The position numbers and the translations under genes were made by a program. Shown here piece by piece: positions 1 to 8,255 of a stretch of DNA of 64,000 bases. The notes beneath the pieces were generated by a model, which was not told the DNA's origin, did no database searches, and saw only the letters and a list, made by a program, of their open reading frames with translations. This DNA comes from Chitinophagaceae bacterium. Lineage in GTDB: Bacteria; Bacteroidota; Bacteroidia; Chitinophagales; Chitinophagaceae. Numbering within the stretch: the first letter of the stretch is position 1; each line of letters starts with the position of its first letter. The stretch is from assembly GCA_016720565.1 (NCBI GenBank), contig JADKKJ010000011.1, forward strand, positions 992,001-1,056,000, in the 5' to 3' direction.

Positions 1-204
1 TATCTGGTATACATCAGAAGGAAGGATCTTTCTCCACTCTTCGTTTGTAAGAGCCACTTTATTACTATCGGAACGGGAGTAAACGCTGTTTTTTTTGGGG
101 TCCATATTGGTTTTTTTATCTGTAGGGGAATTCTGGGAATAACTGCATTGCTGCAGGCTGAAGGCCAGGGCCAGAAAGAGTAGTGTTTTGAGCGATCGGG
201 GCAT
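1..204 (-). CDS. msrB: Peptide-methionine (R)-S-oxide reductase, N-terminal part (runs off left edge)
   Basis: Only the first 68 codons lie in the window; the gene continues beyond base 1. The ATG is at 204-202. The protein opens with a hydrophobic signal ending in LQQC, a possible lipobox (Cys20), then a polar linker. Next comes VALTNEEWRKILPSDVYQI, which matches the start of the SelR/MsrB fold (a Trp-containing EW..L....Y helix that precedes the zinc and catalytic cysteines, here missing). MsrB reduces the R form of methionine sulfoxide; the signal suggests repair of envelope proteins. The identification rests on the N-terminal motif alone, so another SelR-like protein is possible. Confidence 0.65.
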   Translation of the reverse strand, partial: MPRSLKTLLFLALAFSLQQCSYSQNSPTDKKTNMDPKKNSVYSRSDSNKVALTNEEWRKILPSDVYQI

Positions 205-334
205 AATAGGTATTTACAAAATTAACGAGGGTTTGTTCATTTCGGTTTGCCGGGTGGTTTTGTTTAACATTTTGGCTGTTCAGGATCAGTATCCATCGGG
301 CCAAAATCAGGCCTGAAATACAGGATTCCTATAT

Positions 335-342
335 TATATTTG
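335..342 (+). promoter_or_regulatory. TAnnTTTG promoter element for adk
   Basis: TATATTTG is an exact match to the Bacteroidota -7 element TAnnTTTG. It lies 24 bases before the adk ATG. No clear -33 TTG was found at the usual distance upstream. Confidence 0.55.
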
Positions 343-366
343 TCCGTACCCACAAGACTAGCGCTT

Positions 367-942
367 ATGTTTAATTTGATCTTATTTGGCCCTCCGGGCA
401 GCGGTAAAGGCACCCAATCGGAAAGATTGGTGGAGCGGTATGGCCTGGTGCACTTATCTACCGGCAATTTGCTTCGAAAGGAGATCGCCGATAAAACGGC
501 ATTAGGACTGGAAGCAAAACGCTTCATTGATAATGGCCAACTGGTACCTGATGCGGTAGTGATCGGTATGGTAGACACTTATTTCGATGCGCACAGGGAG
601 GCCAAAGGGTTTCTTTTCGACGGATTTCCGCGTACTGTTGCGCAGGCCCAGGCGCTGGATGACCTGATGAGCCGCAAGAATACCTCCATTTCGCTGGTGC
701 TCGCTTTAGATGTATCCGAAGATGAGCTGATAAAAAGATTGTTGAACAGGGGCAAGACCTCCGGACGCAGCGATGATAACGATGAAGAAGTGATCCGCAA
801 AAGGTTCAGTGTATACTTAAATGAGACCAGGCCGGTAGCCCTCCATTATAATGCCCTCCATAAATTCCAGGAAGTGAAAGGAGAGGGCAGTGTAGATGAA
901 ATATTTTCCGGACTTTGTGAAGCCATTGATAAGCTTCATTAA
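367..942 (+). CDS. adk: Adenylate kinase
   Basis: Cytoplasmic enzyme that interconverts ATP + AMP and 2 ADP. The 191-residue protein has the P-loop GPPGSGKGTQ at residues 8-17, the AMP-binding stretch LSTGNLLR, and the FDGFPRT motif. The lid region (RGKTSGRSDDNDEEVIRKR) is the short form without the zinc-finger insertion, as in many Bacteroidota. The reading frame is open from 340, but I start at ATG 367 because MFNLILFGPPGSGKG is the normal N-terminus and the -7 element ends at 342. The next gene begins 6 bp after the stop, so the two are probably co-transcribed. Confidence 0.96.
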   Translation: MFNLILFGPPGSGKGTQSERLVERYGLVHLSTGNLLRKEIADKTALGLEAKRFIDNGQLVPDAVVIGMVDTYFDAHREAKGFLFDGFPRTVAQAQALDDLMSRKNTSISLVLALDVSEDELIKRLLNRGKTSGRSDDNDEEVIRKRFSVYLNETRPVALHYNALHKFQEVKGEGSVDEIFSGLCEAIDKLH

Positions 943-948
943 AATACT

Positions 949-1419
949 ATGACCATAGAGAAAGAGAATTTTCTCCGCACTCAGTTGGTTTCCCATCTTA
1001 AAAGATTGGATCCACTCAGTCCGCCCCACTGGGGAAAAATGGATGTGCAGCAAATGATCGAGCATTTTGCCGGCGATGCCCTGCGTACTGCCAGTGGTCG
1101 TTTGAAAATGGAGACCATACTTACCCCTCCTGAAAGATTGCCTAAGATGCGGGAATTCATGATGAGCAATAAGCCGTTCAAAGAAAATACGGCCAATCCG
1201 TTAATGCCACTGGATCCGCCGCCGCATCGTTTTAATACCTTGCAGGCAGCTATTGGCGCCCTCCAAATGGAACTGATCTATTTTTTCCAGGCATTTGAAA
1301 ATAAACCGGGACATATTACCCGTAATCCCTTCTTTGGTGACCTTGATTTTGAACAGAATGTTCAGTTATTGTACAAGCATGCCCTGCATCATCTCCGCCA
1401 GTTTGGAGTGGAAGTATAA
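949..1419 (+). CDS. DinB-like / DUF1569-type protein
   Basis: 156-residue protein of no known reaction. It resembles DinB/DUF1569 four-helix proteins: an N-terminal HWGKMDVQQMIEHFAGDALR segment with the helix-1 His, and a C-terminal YKHALHHLRQFGV segment carrying the two His that would complete a metal site. Proteins of this fold bind a divalent metal, and some are thiol-dependent transferases. It lies 6 bp after adk on the same strand and is probably in its operon. There is no signal peptide, so it should be cytoplasmic. The family call is by motif, and the function is unknown. Confidence 0.7.
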   Translation: MTIEKENFLRTQLVSHLKRLDPLSPPHWGKMDVQQMIEHFAGDALRTASGRLKMETILTPPERLPKMREFMMSNKPFKENTANPLMPLDPPPHRFNTLQAAIGALQMELIYFFQAFENKPGHITRNPFFGDLDFEQNVQLLYKHALHHLRQFGVEV

Positions 1420-1446
1420 AAAAAATTCCCCGATGAACGGGGAATT
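1417..1446 (-). terminator. Intrinsic terminator for the leftward lipoprotein operon
   Basis: A perfect 8-bp stem, AATTCCCC (1424-1431) with GGGGAATT (1439-1446), encloses a 7-base loop. On the minus strand it is followed by a run of T (the A run from 1418 on plus). It sits between two convergent genes, and the U-tract orientation assigns it to the minus-strand pair ending at 1469. Confidence 0.8.
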
Positions 1447-1468
1447 CAATGAATTGTTGAGGGAACAA

Positions 1469-1924
1469 TTATTTTCTTAAAAGCGAATCCGCTTTTCCCA
1501 CACTTTCAAGGATCAGCGATTTTACTTTACCTACTTTATCTTTTTCCTCAGACAAATACTGTATTCTTTTCTGCAGGTCGGTGGCGGCTGAATCCATATT
1601 GAATTCTTCCATCCATTTATCCATTTGGGCCAACGCGGTTGCGAGTTGCTGTCCGGCAGCCTGCAGTTTTTCCTGGTAAGGGGCTGATGCCTCCCTGGCT
1701 TTTGCCGGGAGTTTAGAAATAGAATCCAACAGGAAATCTATCTGCTTTTTATAGCCCTGCATTTTACCGTATTTGGACATTCCTGCATCATGACCATCCA
1801 TCACCTGCTCCATTAATGAGTCGGCCATGGTTTTTTGATCGGTTGCAGCTGCCTTACCTTCTTCTTTTTTGGAATTACAGGCAAACAAGAGGCAAACAGC
1901 AGCGAATAAGATTAATTTTTTCAT
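1469..1924 (-). CDS. Small coiled-coil lipoprotein, function unknown
   Basis: 151 residues. The N-terminus MKKLILFAAVCLLFACNSKKEE is a lipoprotein signal with the lipobox LFAC (Cys16) followed by charged residues. The rest is strongly helical, with spaced Leu/Met/Ala heptads and charged residues, e.g. around LAQMDKWMEEF and LQKRIQYLSEEKDK, so a periplasm-facing coiled coil is likely. It starts 14 bp after the stop of the upstream exported protein (1939-2325), so the two form an operon that ends at the terminator near 1420-1446. Such proteins in this phylum are usually left as hypothetical. I do not recognise a function. Confidence 0.75.
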   Translation of the reverse strand: MKKLILFAAVCLLFACNSKKEEGKAAATDQKTMADSLMEQVMDGHDAGMSKYGKMQGYKKQIDFLLDSISKLPAKAREASAPYQEKLQAAGQQLATALAQMDKWMEEFNMDSAATDLQKRIQYLSEEKDKVGKVKSLILESVGKADSLLRK

Positions 1925-1938
1925 TTTATGTTTTTAGA

Positions 1939-2325
1939 TCAATGATGGTCTTCTTTTTCGCATTTTTCCACTATACCATGGAAAACATCATGCAGTTTCG
2001 CCAGTTTGTCTTTTAATTCAGCATCTGTGGCCTTATTCTTCACCATTTCATTGATCTCTTTTGTGCCTTTTACCAGTTCCTTGAGATTAGGCTTAACGGC
2101 TTTCTGGTCAAAACCAGCGGGAGCGGTTGATTTTTTCCAGGCTACAGCTTTGTCATACATTTCCTGGCTACGAGCCCTGATGGGGTCCAGTTTGCCTTCT
2201 TCGGAAGGGTGGAAGGTCTTGCTCATTACATCATGAAAATCGTCGAGTTCTTTCCATTTTTCCTGTGCATTGGCTCCAAGTACGGTAGCCGCCAGCACCA
2301 TGATCGATAATAATAACTTCTTCAT
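1939..2325 (-). CDS. Exported helical protein with paired His motifs, function unknown
   Basis: 128 residues with a clear type I signal (MKKLLLSIMVLAATVLGANAQ, cleavage after ANA). The mature part looks like a small helical bundle. Near its start is FHDVMSKTFHP and near its end LHDVFHGIVEKCEKEDHH, so His-rich motifs lie at both ends and could meet in space to bind a metal or heme. There is a single Cys and no CxxCH, so it is not a classical cytochrome c'. It is the first gene of a two-gene operon with the coiled-coil lipoprotein. No function is claimed. Confidence 0.7.
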   Translation of the reverse strand: MKKLLLSIMVLAATVLGANAQEKWKELDDFHDVMSKTFHPSEEGKLDPIRARSQEMYDKAVAWKKSTAPAGFDQKAVKPNLKELVKGTKEINEMVKNKATDAELKDKLAKLHDVFHGIVEKCEKEDHH

Positions 2326-2341
2326 TTGTTAACAGTTTTGG

Positions 2342-2349
2342 CAAAGATA
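2342..2349 (-). promoter_or_regulatory. TAnnTTTG promoter element for the 2325-1469 operon
   Basis: On the minus strand this reads TATCTTTG, an exact -7 match, 16 bases before the ATG at 2325. The opposite strand before paaZ has only a weaker match, TAATTTCG at 2394-2401. Confidence 0.5.
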
Positions 2350-2431
2350 AAGCCCTGCCGTTTTCCTTTTCATCATTTGTGAATTGTTTGGAATAATTTC
2401 GTGAAGGATCATTGATCCTAAATGAGCGCCT

Positions 2432-4510
2432 ATGAATAAGATCGGAAACTATATAGCCGGCCAGTGGGTAAACGGAACCGGGGATGGGCAGGTCCTTTTT
2501 AATGCAGTAACCGGCGAACCTATAGCGGCAGCCAGTTCCAAAGGACTGGATTTTAAGGCTATGCTTCAATATGGCCGTGAAACAGGCAACCTGGCCCTTC
2601 GCAAAATGACCTTTCATGAAAGAGGCAATATGCTGAAGGCCCTGGCCCTGCATCTTCGCCAGCACCTTGACCAGTTTTATAAGGTGAGCTACCAGACCGG
2701 CGCAACCAAAGCGGATAGCTGGGTAGATATTGAAGGAGGCATAGGAAATCTTTTTGCGAATGCCTCCCTGAGAAGAAAATTCCCGGATCATGTGCTCTGT
2801 GTGGACGGAGAAGGACATAACCTGAGCAAGCATAATAGCTTCATGGGCACGCATATACTGGTGCCGCGCGAAGGAGTAGTGGTACATATCAATGCATTTA
2901 ATTTTCCAGTATGGGGTATGCTGGAAAAGATCGCGGTGAACCTGCTGGCGGGAATGCCGGCCATCGTTAAACCGGCTACCATCACTTCTTATATGACTGA
3001 AGTGGTTTTCCGTGAGATCATCAACAGTAAGATCCTTCCTGAAGGTTCGCTGCAATTGATCTGCGGATCTGCGGGCGACCTGCTGGACCATATGGAATCA
3101 CAGGATGTAGTGACCTTTACCGGCAGCGCATCCACCGGGCAAATGCTTAAAAGAACTCCGGCCATCCTGAATAATAATGTTCCTTTCAATATGGAGGCGG
3201 ATAGCCTTAACTGTATCGTGCTGGGAGAAAATGTTACTCCTTCCGATCCTGAATGGGAGATCTTCATAAAAGAGATCAGGAAAGAAATGACATTGAAGGC
3301 GGGGCAAAGATGCACGGGCATTCGCCGGATATTCGTGCCCGAAAATAAAATGGAAGACATCTGGAAAGCCATCGGGCAATCTTTATCACAAACAGTGATC
3401 GGAAACCCTATGAATGAAAAAGTGAGAATGGGTTCACTGGCCGGACAATCACAGCGCGATGAAGTACGTTCACAGGTGCAGAAATTATTGGCCAGTTCTT
3501 CTATTATTTATGGTTCTCTCGACAGCGTGAATGTGGTAGATGCCGATCCGAATAAAGGCGCGTTCATGTCGCCGGTATTATTGATGAATGATGATCCTTT
3601 CCATGCAAAAGAAGCGCATGAGGTAGAGGCCTTCGGTCCGGTAAGCACCATTATGCCTTATAAGCATTCGGAAGAAGCGATCGCGCTGAGCAAATTAGGA
3701 AAAGGTTCTCTGGTCACCACTATTGTAACAGCTGATCAAAAAGAAGCAAGAGATTATGTAATTGGAACGGCCAGCCACCATGGAAGGATATTATTGCTGA
3801 ATAATGAATGCGCCCGGGAAAATACCGGTCATGGTTCACCTTTACCATTATTGGTGCATGGTGGTCCGGGCCGTGCGGGAGGAGGAGAAGAAATGGGAGG
3901 CATACGCGGGGTGAAACATTACCTCCAAAGAACGGCGATACAGGGCTCGCCTGCCATGATCACGGCTGTTACCAATGTTTACCAGGTGAACGCACCCGGT
4001 AAGGATCCGGGAAAACATCCTTTCAAGAAATATTTTGAAGAGTTGCAGATCGGTGACCAGATCATAACTGAAAAAAGAACCATTACCAGTGATGACATCG
4101 ATCGCTTCGCGGATCTTAGCGGGGATCATTTTTACGCGCATATAAAAGAAACGGATTTCAGTGGCACCATGTTTGAAAAGCAGGTGGCCCATGGATATCT
4201 TATCATGAGTATAGCGGCCGGGTTATTTGTAGATAGCTATGAGCTGAACCCGGTATTGTTGAATTATGGTATTGATGAATTGCGTTTCACAAAGCCGGTT
4301 TACCCCGGCTCGGAGATCCATATCCGGTTTACCTGTAAGGAGAAATTACTCAGTGATAAAAGGGTTGTTGAGAAACCGGAAGACTTTAAAAGAGGTGATG
4401 ATATTGCGAGAGGAATTGTAAAATGGCTGGTAGAGATGATCGATGAAACCGGTGAAACGACGGGTGTCGCCACCATTCTTACCATGGTAAAAAAGAAGGA
4501 TCAATCCTAA
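2432..4510 (+). CDS. paaZ: Bifunctional oxepin-CoA hydrolase / 3-oxo-5,6-dehydrosuberyl-CoA semialdehyde dehydrogenase
   Basis: 692-residue fusion that opens the oxepin-CoA ring and oxidises the resulting aldehyde in aerobic phenylacetate degradation. Residues ~1-520 are an aldehyde dehydrogenase: the catalytic Cys294 is in AGQRCTGIRR, the general base Glu255 is in FNMEADSLN, and the cofactor motif is VTFTGSASTGQ. Residues ~535-670 are a MaoC-like hot-dog hydratase with Asp565 and His570 in LSGDHFYAHI. Both catalytic sites keep the spacing known for E. coli PaaZ (Glu256/Cys295; Asp561/His566), so both activities should be intact. It is followed 9 bp later by an enoyl-CoA hydratase gene. The other paa genes lie 42-58 kb away in this window. 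Confidence 0.95.
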   Translation: MNKIGNYIAGQWVNGTGDGQVLFNAVTGEPIAAASSKGLDFKAMLQYGRETGNLALRKMTFHERGNMLKALALHLRQHLDQFYKVSYQTGATKADSWVDIEGGIGNLFANASLRRKFPDHVLCVDGEGHNLSKHNSFMGTHILVPREGVVVHINAFNFPVWGMLEKIAVNLLAGMPAIVKPATITSYMTEVVFREIINSKILPEGSLQLICGSAGDLLDHMESQDVVTFTGSASTGQMLKRTPAILNNNVPFNMEADSLNCIVLGENVTPSDPEWEIFIKEIRKEMTLKAGQRCTGIRRIFVPENKMEDIWKAIGQSLSQTVIGNPMNEKVRMGSLAGQSQRDEVRSQVQKLLASSSIIYGSLDSVNVVDADPNKGAFMSPVLLMNDDPFHAKEAHEVEAFGPVSTIMPYKHSEEAIALSKLGKGSLVTTIVTADQKEARDYVIGTASHHGRILLLNNECARENTGHGSPLPLLVHGGPGRAGGGEEMGGIRGVKHYLQRTAIQGSPAMITAVTNVYQVNAPGKDPGKHPFKKYFEELQIGDQIITEKRTITSDDIDRFADLSGDHFYAHIKETDFSGTMFEKQVAHGYLIMSIAAGLFVDSYELNPVLLNYGIDELRFTKPVYPGSEIHIRFTCKEKLLSDKRVVEKPEDFKRGDDIARGIVKWLVEMIDETGETTGVATILTMVKKKDQS

Positions 4511-4519
4511 AATTATTTT

Positions 4520-5278
4520 ATGAATGAAGCTTATGTGATCAGTAGATTGTCTCATTATATTGCGACCATTGAATTTTTCCATCCCCAGAGTAATTCCCTT
4601 CCAGGAAAGATATTGGAGGAACTGGCCAATGCGATCAGCCATGCAGGCAATGATCCCCAGTGCAGGGTCATCGTGCTTCGCTCAGGAGGGGAGAAGTCGT
4701 TTTGCGCCGGTGCTTCTTTTGATGAACTCACCGCTATCAATGATAAAGAAGAAGGATTGAAATTTTTTACAGGTTTTGCCAGGGTGATCAATGCCATGCG
4801 CACCTGTCCAAAATTCATTATTGGCCGTATACAGGGCAAATGTGTGGGAGGCGGTGTAGGACTTGCCGCGTCGGTAGATTATGCGATAGCAACCGAAAGA
4901 TCAGATATTAAACTCAGCGAACTGGCTGTGGGTATTGGGCCTTTCGTTGTGGGTCCCGCAGTTGAGAGAAAAGTAGGACTGGCTGCGTTTTCCCAGTTAT
5001 CTATTGACTCTTCCTCCTGGCGTTCGGCGGAATGGGCAGCGGTCAAAGGATTATTCGCGGAAGTTTATGAGAGTATTGATGAAGTGGATAATGCGGTGAA
5101 CCGCCTGGCTCAAACGCTGGCACATTCGAGTCCTGAAGCCATGGCCGAGATCAAAAAAATTTGCTGGAAAGGTACCGAGCACTGGGATCAACTGCTTACC
5201 GAAAGAGCGGCCATCAGCGGTCGTCTGGTATTGAGCGATTTTACCAGGAATGCCATTGCAACCTTCAAGAAAGGCTGA
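4520..5278 (+). CDS. Enoyl-CoA hydratase/isomerase family protein (paaZ-linked)
   Basis: 252-residue crotonase-fold protein. The oxyanion-hole segments are SFCAGASFDEL (residues 60-70) and QGKCVGGGVGLAAS. Compared with crotonase, the second catalytic Glu is kept (Glu134 in LSELAVGIG), but the first (Glu144 of rat crotonase, in GGGCEL) is Gly114 here. The GGGVGL...LSEL pattern recalls methylglutaconyl-CoA hydratase-like members rather than PaaF. Its position 9 bp after paaZ suggests a role in phenylacetate or a related acyl-CoA pathway, but the substrate cannot be read from sequence. The stop overlaps the next start as TGATG, so translation of the glycosylase is probably coupled. Confidence 0.85.
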   Translation: MNEAYVISRLSHYIATIEFFHPQSNSLPGKILEELANAISHAGNDPQCRVIVLRSGGEKSFCAGASFDELTAINDKEEGLKFFTGFARVINAMRTCPKFIIGRIQGKCVGGGVGLAASVDYAIATERSDIKLSELAVGIGPFVVGPAVERKVGLAAFSQLSIDSSSWRSAEWAAVKGLFAEVYESIDEVDNAVNRLAQTLAHSSPEAMAEIKKICWKGTEHWDQLLTERAAISGRLVLSDFTRNAIATFKKG

Positions 5279-5912
5279 TGATTCGGTTCCATGAAAAGAA
5301 TTTCAAAAAGATCTGTCGCCAGCTTGCTGTGAAAGATGAAATATTCCGGTCCATCATCGATGAATACGGCTATCCTCCCATGTGGACCAGGCCTGCCAGC
5401 TTCCAAACCCTGGTACTGATCATACTGGAGCAGCAGGTTTCCCTGGCTGCTGCCTATGCCGCATTTAAAAAACTAAAGGATAAGATCGGTGTGGTCACCC
5501 CAAAAAATTAGTGGCGCTTACTGATGAAGAAATGAGGGCCTGTTATTTTACCCGGCAAAAAATGGGGTATGCCCGTGGCCTGGCTAATGCGATCCTAAAA
5601 CGTAAGCTGGTATTGAAAAGACTTCATGCATTGCCTGATGATGAAATAAGGATGGTATTAAAAGAACATAAAGGCATTGGCGACTGGTCCGTGGATGTCT
5701 ACCTCATGCATGCGCTGCAAAGAACAGATCTGTTTCCATTGGGAGATATAGCGCTGGTAAATAGTTTGAAACATGTTCGGCAATTACCGGCCCATACTTC
5801 CAAAGATGAATTGCTGGCTCTTGCTGAACCCTGGAAGCCTTACCGAACTATTGCCTCGATGATCCTCTGGCATGCTTATATAAAAAGGAAGAAGATCATC
5901 CTTAAGGACTAG
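5278..5912 (+). pseudogene. DNA-3-methyladenine glycosylase (HhH-GPD family), reading frame broken at 5509
   Basis: Frame 1 runs from ATG 5278 to TAG 5509-5511 and encodes the N-terminal half (FQTLVLIILEQQVSLAAAYA). Frame 2 (-1 relative) runs from GTG 5511 to TAG 5910-5912 and encodes the C-terminal half, with the helix-hairpin-helix HKGIGDWSVDVYLMHAL and the catalytic Asp in LFPLGDIALV. Together they give one complete ~210-residue enzyme that would excise alkylated purines. The break lies at CCC followed by six A; a seventh A would join the frames. The zero-frame reading A AAA AAT just before the stop also fits a -1 slippery heptamer. It could be a real mutation, a base-calling error, programmed slippage, or two coupled half-proteins. 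Confidence 0.8.
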
Positions 5913-5951
5913 CAGCTAGCCACTAGTAGCTAACCGCTAGCTGCTAGATGT
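5910..5951. repeat. TAGCAGC heptad-word repeat between convergent genes
   Basis: Six consecutive 7-bp words in register: TAGCAGC, TAGCCAC, TAGTAGC, TAACCGC, TAGCTGC, TAGATGT. The outer parts form a perfect 11-bp inverted repeat (5910-5920 with 5936-5946). The first word supplies the TAG stop of the glycosylase, and the reverse complement of the fifth/sixth words supplies the TAG stop of fabG. Related arrays are at 55914 and 57226. Confidence 0.85.
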
Positions 5952-6699
5952 TAAGACCTCCGCACACACTTAAGGTCTGCCCTGTAATATAAGATCCCCA
6001 ATCGGAGGCCAGGAACAAACAACTATTGGCAATGTCTTCTGCAGATGCGAATCTGCCTAAAGGAATTCCTGCCTTGTATTTATCAGCGGCCTCACCTTCT
6101 TTTAAATAGGAGGTCATATCAGTTTCCACAAAACCCGGAGCAATAGCATTGCAGCGGATATTGCGACTGCCTAATTCTTTTGCCACACTTTTAGTAAAAC
6201 CAATGATTCCCGCTTTGCTCGCGGCATAGCTGGCCTGTCCGGCGTTGCCAATTTCACCAATGATAGAGCTCATGTTTATTATAACACCGTTACGGGCCTT
6301 CATCATGGGGCGGATCACCTGTTTGGTCATATAGAATACGCTGTTGAGGTTTACCTGTATCACATCGTTCCACTGCTCATAGCTCATGCGCATCAGCAGG
6401 TTATCTTTTGATATGCCGGCATTATTTACCAGTATGTCTACGCTGCCGAATTCTTTGATCACTTCGTTCACCAGTGCTTCGCACTGTGCCACATCGCCCG
6501 CATTGCTTTTATAAGCTTTGGCTTTTACGCCCATAGCGATCATTTTTTCTTCCAGGGCTTTGGCCTTTGGCTCACTGCTATCGCTTACATACGTAAAGGC
6601 AACATTGGCTCCATGCTCTGCATATTTCAATGCAATGGCTTCGCCGATCCCGCGGGCTGCACCGGTTACGATGGCTACTTTATCTTTAAGTAATTTCAT
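5944..6699 (-). CDS. fabG: 3-oxoacyl-ACP reductase (SDR family)
   Basis: 251 residues, a classical short-chain dehydrogenase. The NADPH-binding motif is TGAARGIGEA (residues 12-21), NNAG is at 92-95, and the catalytic set is Ser145, Tyr158 and Lys162 (QASYAASKAG). C-terminal PGFVETDMT and the GQTLSVCGG ending are typical of FabG. It reduces 3-oxoacyl-ACP in fatty acid elongation. It starts 3 bp after the GH3-family gene, so the two form one transcript; FabG may here act with that adenylating enzyme rather than as the housekeeping copy. The stop codon lies inside a TAG-word repeat. Confidence 0.93.
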   Translation of the reverse strand: MKLLKDKVAIVTGAARGIGEAIALKYAEHGANVAFTYVSDSSEPKAKALEEKMIAMGVKAKAYKSNAGDVAQCEALVNEVIKEFGSVDILVNNAGISKDNLLMRMSYEQWNDVIQVNLNSVFYMTKQVIRPMMKARNGVIINMSSIIGEIGNAGQASYAASKAGIIGFTKSVAKELGSRNIRCNAIAPGFVETDMTSYLKEGEAADKYKAGIPLGRFASAEDIANSCLFLASDWGSYITGQTLSVCGGLNI

Positions 6700-6702
6700 A
6701 GC

Positions 6703-8232
6703 TTATAAATTATTCGCAAAAGTAGGGTTATCCAGACTTAATATTTCTTCCAGCTGCTGACGGTCATTGCTGAGACGGGGAACTTTATGTTGTCCACCCA
6801 GTTTGCCCTTGCTTCTTAACCATTCAATGAACAATCCTTTTCTCACCGCCTGTACTAATGGCATATGCAGGGCGATATCGCGGTAACGCTTGGCTTCATA
6901 ATCACTGTTGATGTTTTTCAGCGCCTGGTCCAGCTCATGCGCAAACGCATGAAGGTCTTCCGGAGCTTTTTCAAATTCGATCAGCCATTCATGGCCCCCA
7001 TTGGAATTTTCTGAAAAATACATAGGGGCTGCGGTATAATCATTTACAACCACTCCCATCTTCTCGGCAGCTATGGCAATGGCCTGGTCTGTATTATCCA
7101 CGATCACTTCTTCCCCAAAAGCATTGATATAATGTTTCAGCCTGCCGGATACTTTGACCCGGAATGGATTCAGCGAAGTAAATTGAATGGTATCGCCCAG
7201 TAAATAACGCCAGAGTCCGCCATTGGTGCTAATGACAGGCGCATAGTTCTTTCCTATATGCACATCTTTTAATCCAATGGTTTGCGGATCCTTTTTTCCA
7301 TATTCACTCACTGGCATGAATTCAAAGAAGATACCATGGTCAGTGTAAAGCAGCATACCATCATCACCTGGATTTTCCTGGGCCGCAAAAAACCCCTCAC
7401 TGGCATTATACATTTCCAGGAAATGGATTTTTTTTCCAATGATCTTTTTGAACTGGTCCATGTAAGGAATGAAAGAAACGCCCCCATGCATATAGAGTTC
7501 AAGTCCGGGCCAGACCTCCGCCATGGTTTTTTTTCCAGTGATCTCCAGTATTCGTTTGAATAATACCAGGGTCCAGGTAGGTACGCCGGATACGGAGGTC
7601 ACATTTTCCTTCATCGTGCTCTGCGCCAGCATTTCTATCTTATTTTCCCACTCACCCATTAATGCGATACTTAGGTCAGGTGTTCTCAGCCAATGACCCC
7701 AGAAAGGAGTGTTCTGTAGTAATACCGCGCTGAGATCGCCGTATTGGGCCTGGGCGTTCATGGGGTTTATATTATGGCTGCCGCCTATTACCAACCCTTT
7801 TCCTGTGAGCAATTCCGATTCAGGATGGGAGTTGTAATAGATAGAGAGTACATCTTTGGATGCTTTGAAATGGCCATCTTCCAGGCTTTCTTCACTGATA
7901 GGTATGAATTTACTTTTATCGCTGGTGGTGCCACTGCTTTTAGCAAACCATTGTACTGGGGTATTCCATAAAAGGTTTTGTTCGCCTTTCATGGTTCGTT
8001 CTATATAGGGTTTAAGGTCGTTATACTCATGAATAGGAACCGCCTCTTTATAATCCCTGATATTAAAAAGATGGGAGAAGTTGTATTTCCTGCCAAACTC
8101 AGTATACTGGGCGGAAGACACCAGGTCCTGCAGCACTTCCCGCTGCGCATCCAGCGGATGGTTCTTCCATGCTTCTATGCGCCATACGCGCATACGTGCC
8201 AATGATGATATTGCGGGAGAGAGGAGTTTCAT
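6703..8232 (-). CDS. GH3 auxin-responsive-promoter family acyl-adenylating protein
   Basis: 509 residues in the GH3 branch of the ANL superfamily, relatives of plant amino-acid/jasmonate conjugating enzymes. The ATP/AMP motifs are WFAKSSGTTSDKSKFIPIS near residue 100, EMYNASEGFFA in the middle, and a YLLGDTIQF motif followed by the SGRLKHYINAFGEEV hinge. It probably adenylates a carboxylic acid and may pass it to a nucleophile; the substrate is unknown. The frame is open from 8328, but ATG 8232 (MKLLSPAISSLARMRV) fits the family, and the extra 32 residues would overlap the upstream gene. It forms an operon with fabG. Confidence 0.85.
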   Translation of the reverse strand: MKLLSPAISSLARMRVWRIEAWKNHPLDAQREVLQDLVSSAQYTEFGRKYNFSHLFNIRDYKEAVPIHEYNDLKPYIERTMKGEQNLLWNTPVQWFAKSSGTTSDKSKFIPISEESLEDGHFKASKDVLSIYYNSHPESELLTGKGLVIGGSHNINPMNAQAQYGDLSAVLLQNTPFWGHWLRTPDLSIALMGEWENKIEMLAQSTMKENVTSVSGVPTWTLVLFKRILEITGKKTMAEVWPGLELYMHGGVSFIPYMDQFKKIIGKKIHFLEMYNASEGFFAAQENPGDDGMLLYTDHGIFFEFMPVSEYGKKDPQTIGLKDVHIGKNYAPVISTNGGLWRYLLGDTIQFTSLNPFRVKVSGRLKHYINAFGEEVIVDNTDQAIAIAAEKMGVVVNDYTAAPMYFSENSNGGHEWLIEFEKAPEDLHAFAHELDQALKNINSDYEAKRYRDIALHMPLVQAVRKGLFIEWLRSKGKLGGQHKVPRLSNDRQQLEEILSLDNPTFANNL

Positions 8233-8255
8233 CTTCAACCCACAAAATAATTGGT

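Noticed and set aside
2231..3091. 286-codon open frame on the minus strand
   Set aside because: Lies opposite paaZ and across the promoter of the 1939-2325 gene; no recognisable motif and atypical composition. A shadow of the real gene.
5910..5951. Inverted repeat as insertion-sequence ends
   Set aside because: No transposase and no target duplication; the 7-bp word register explains the symmetry.
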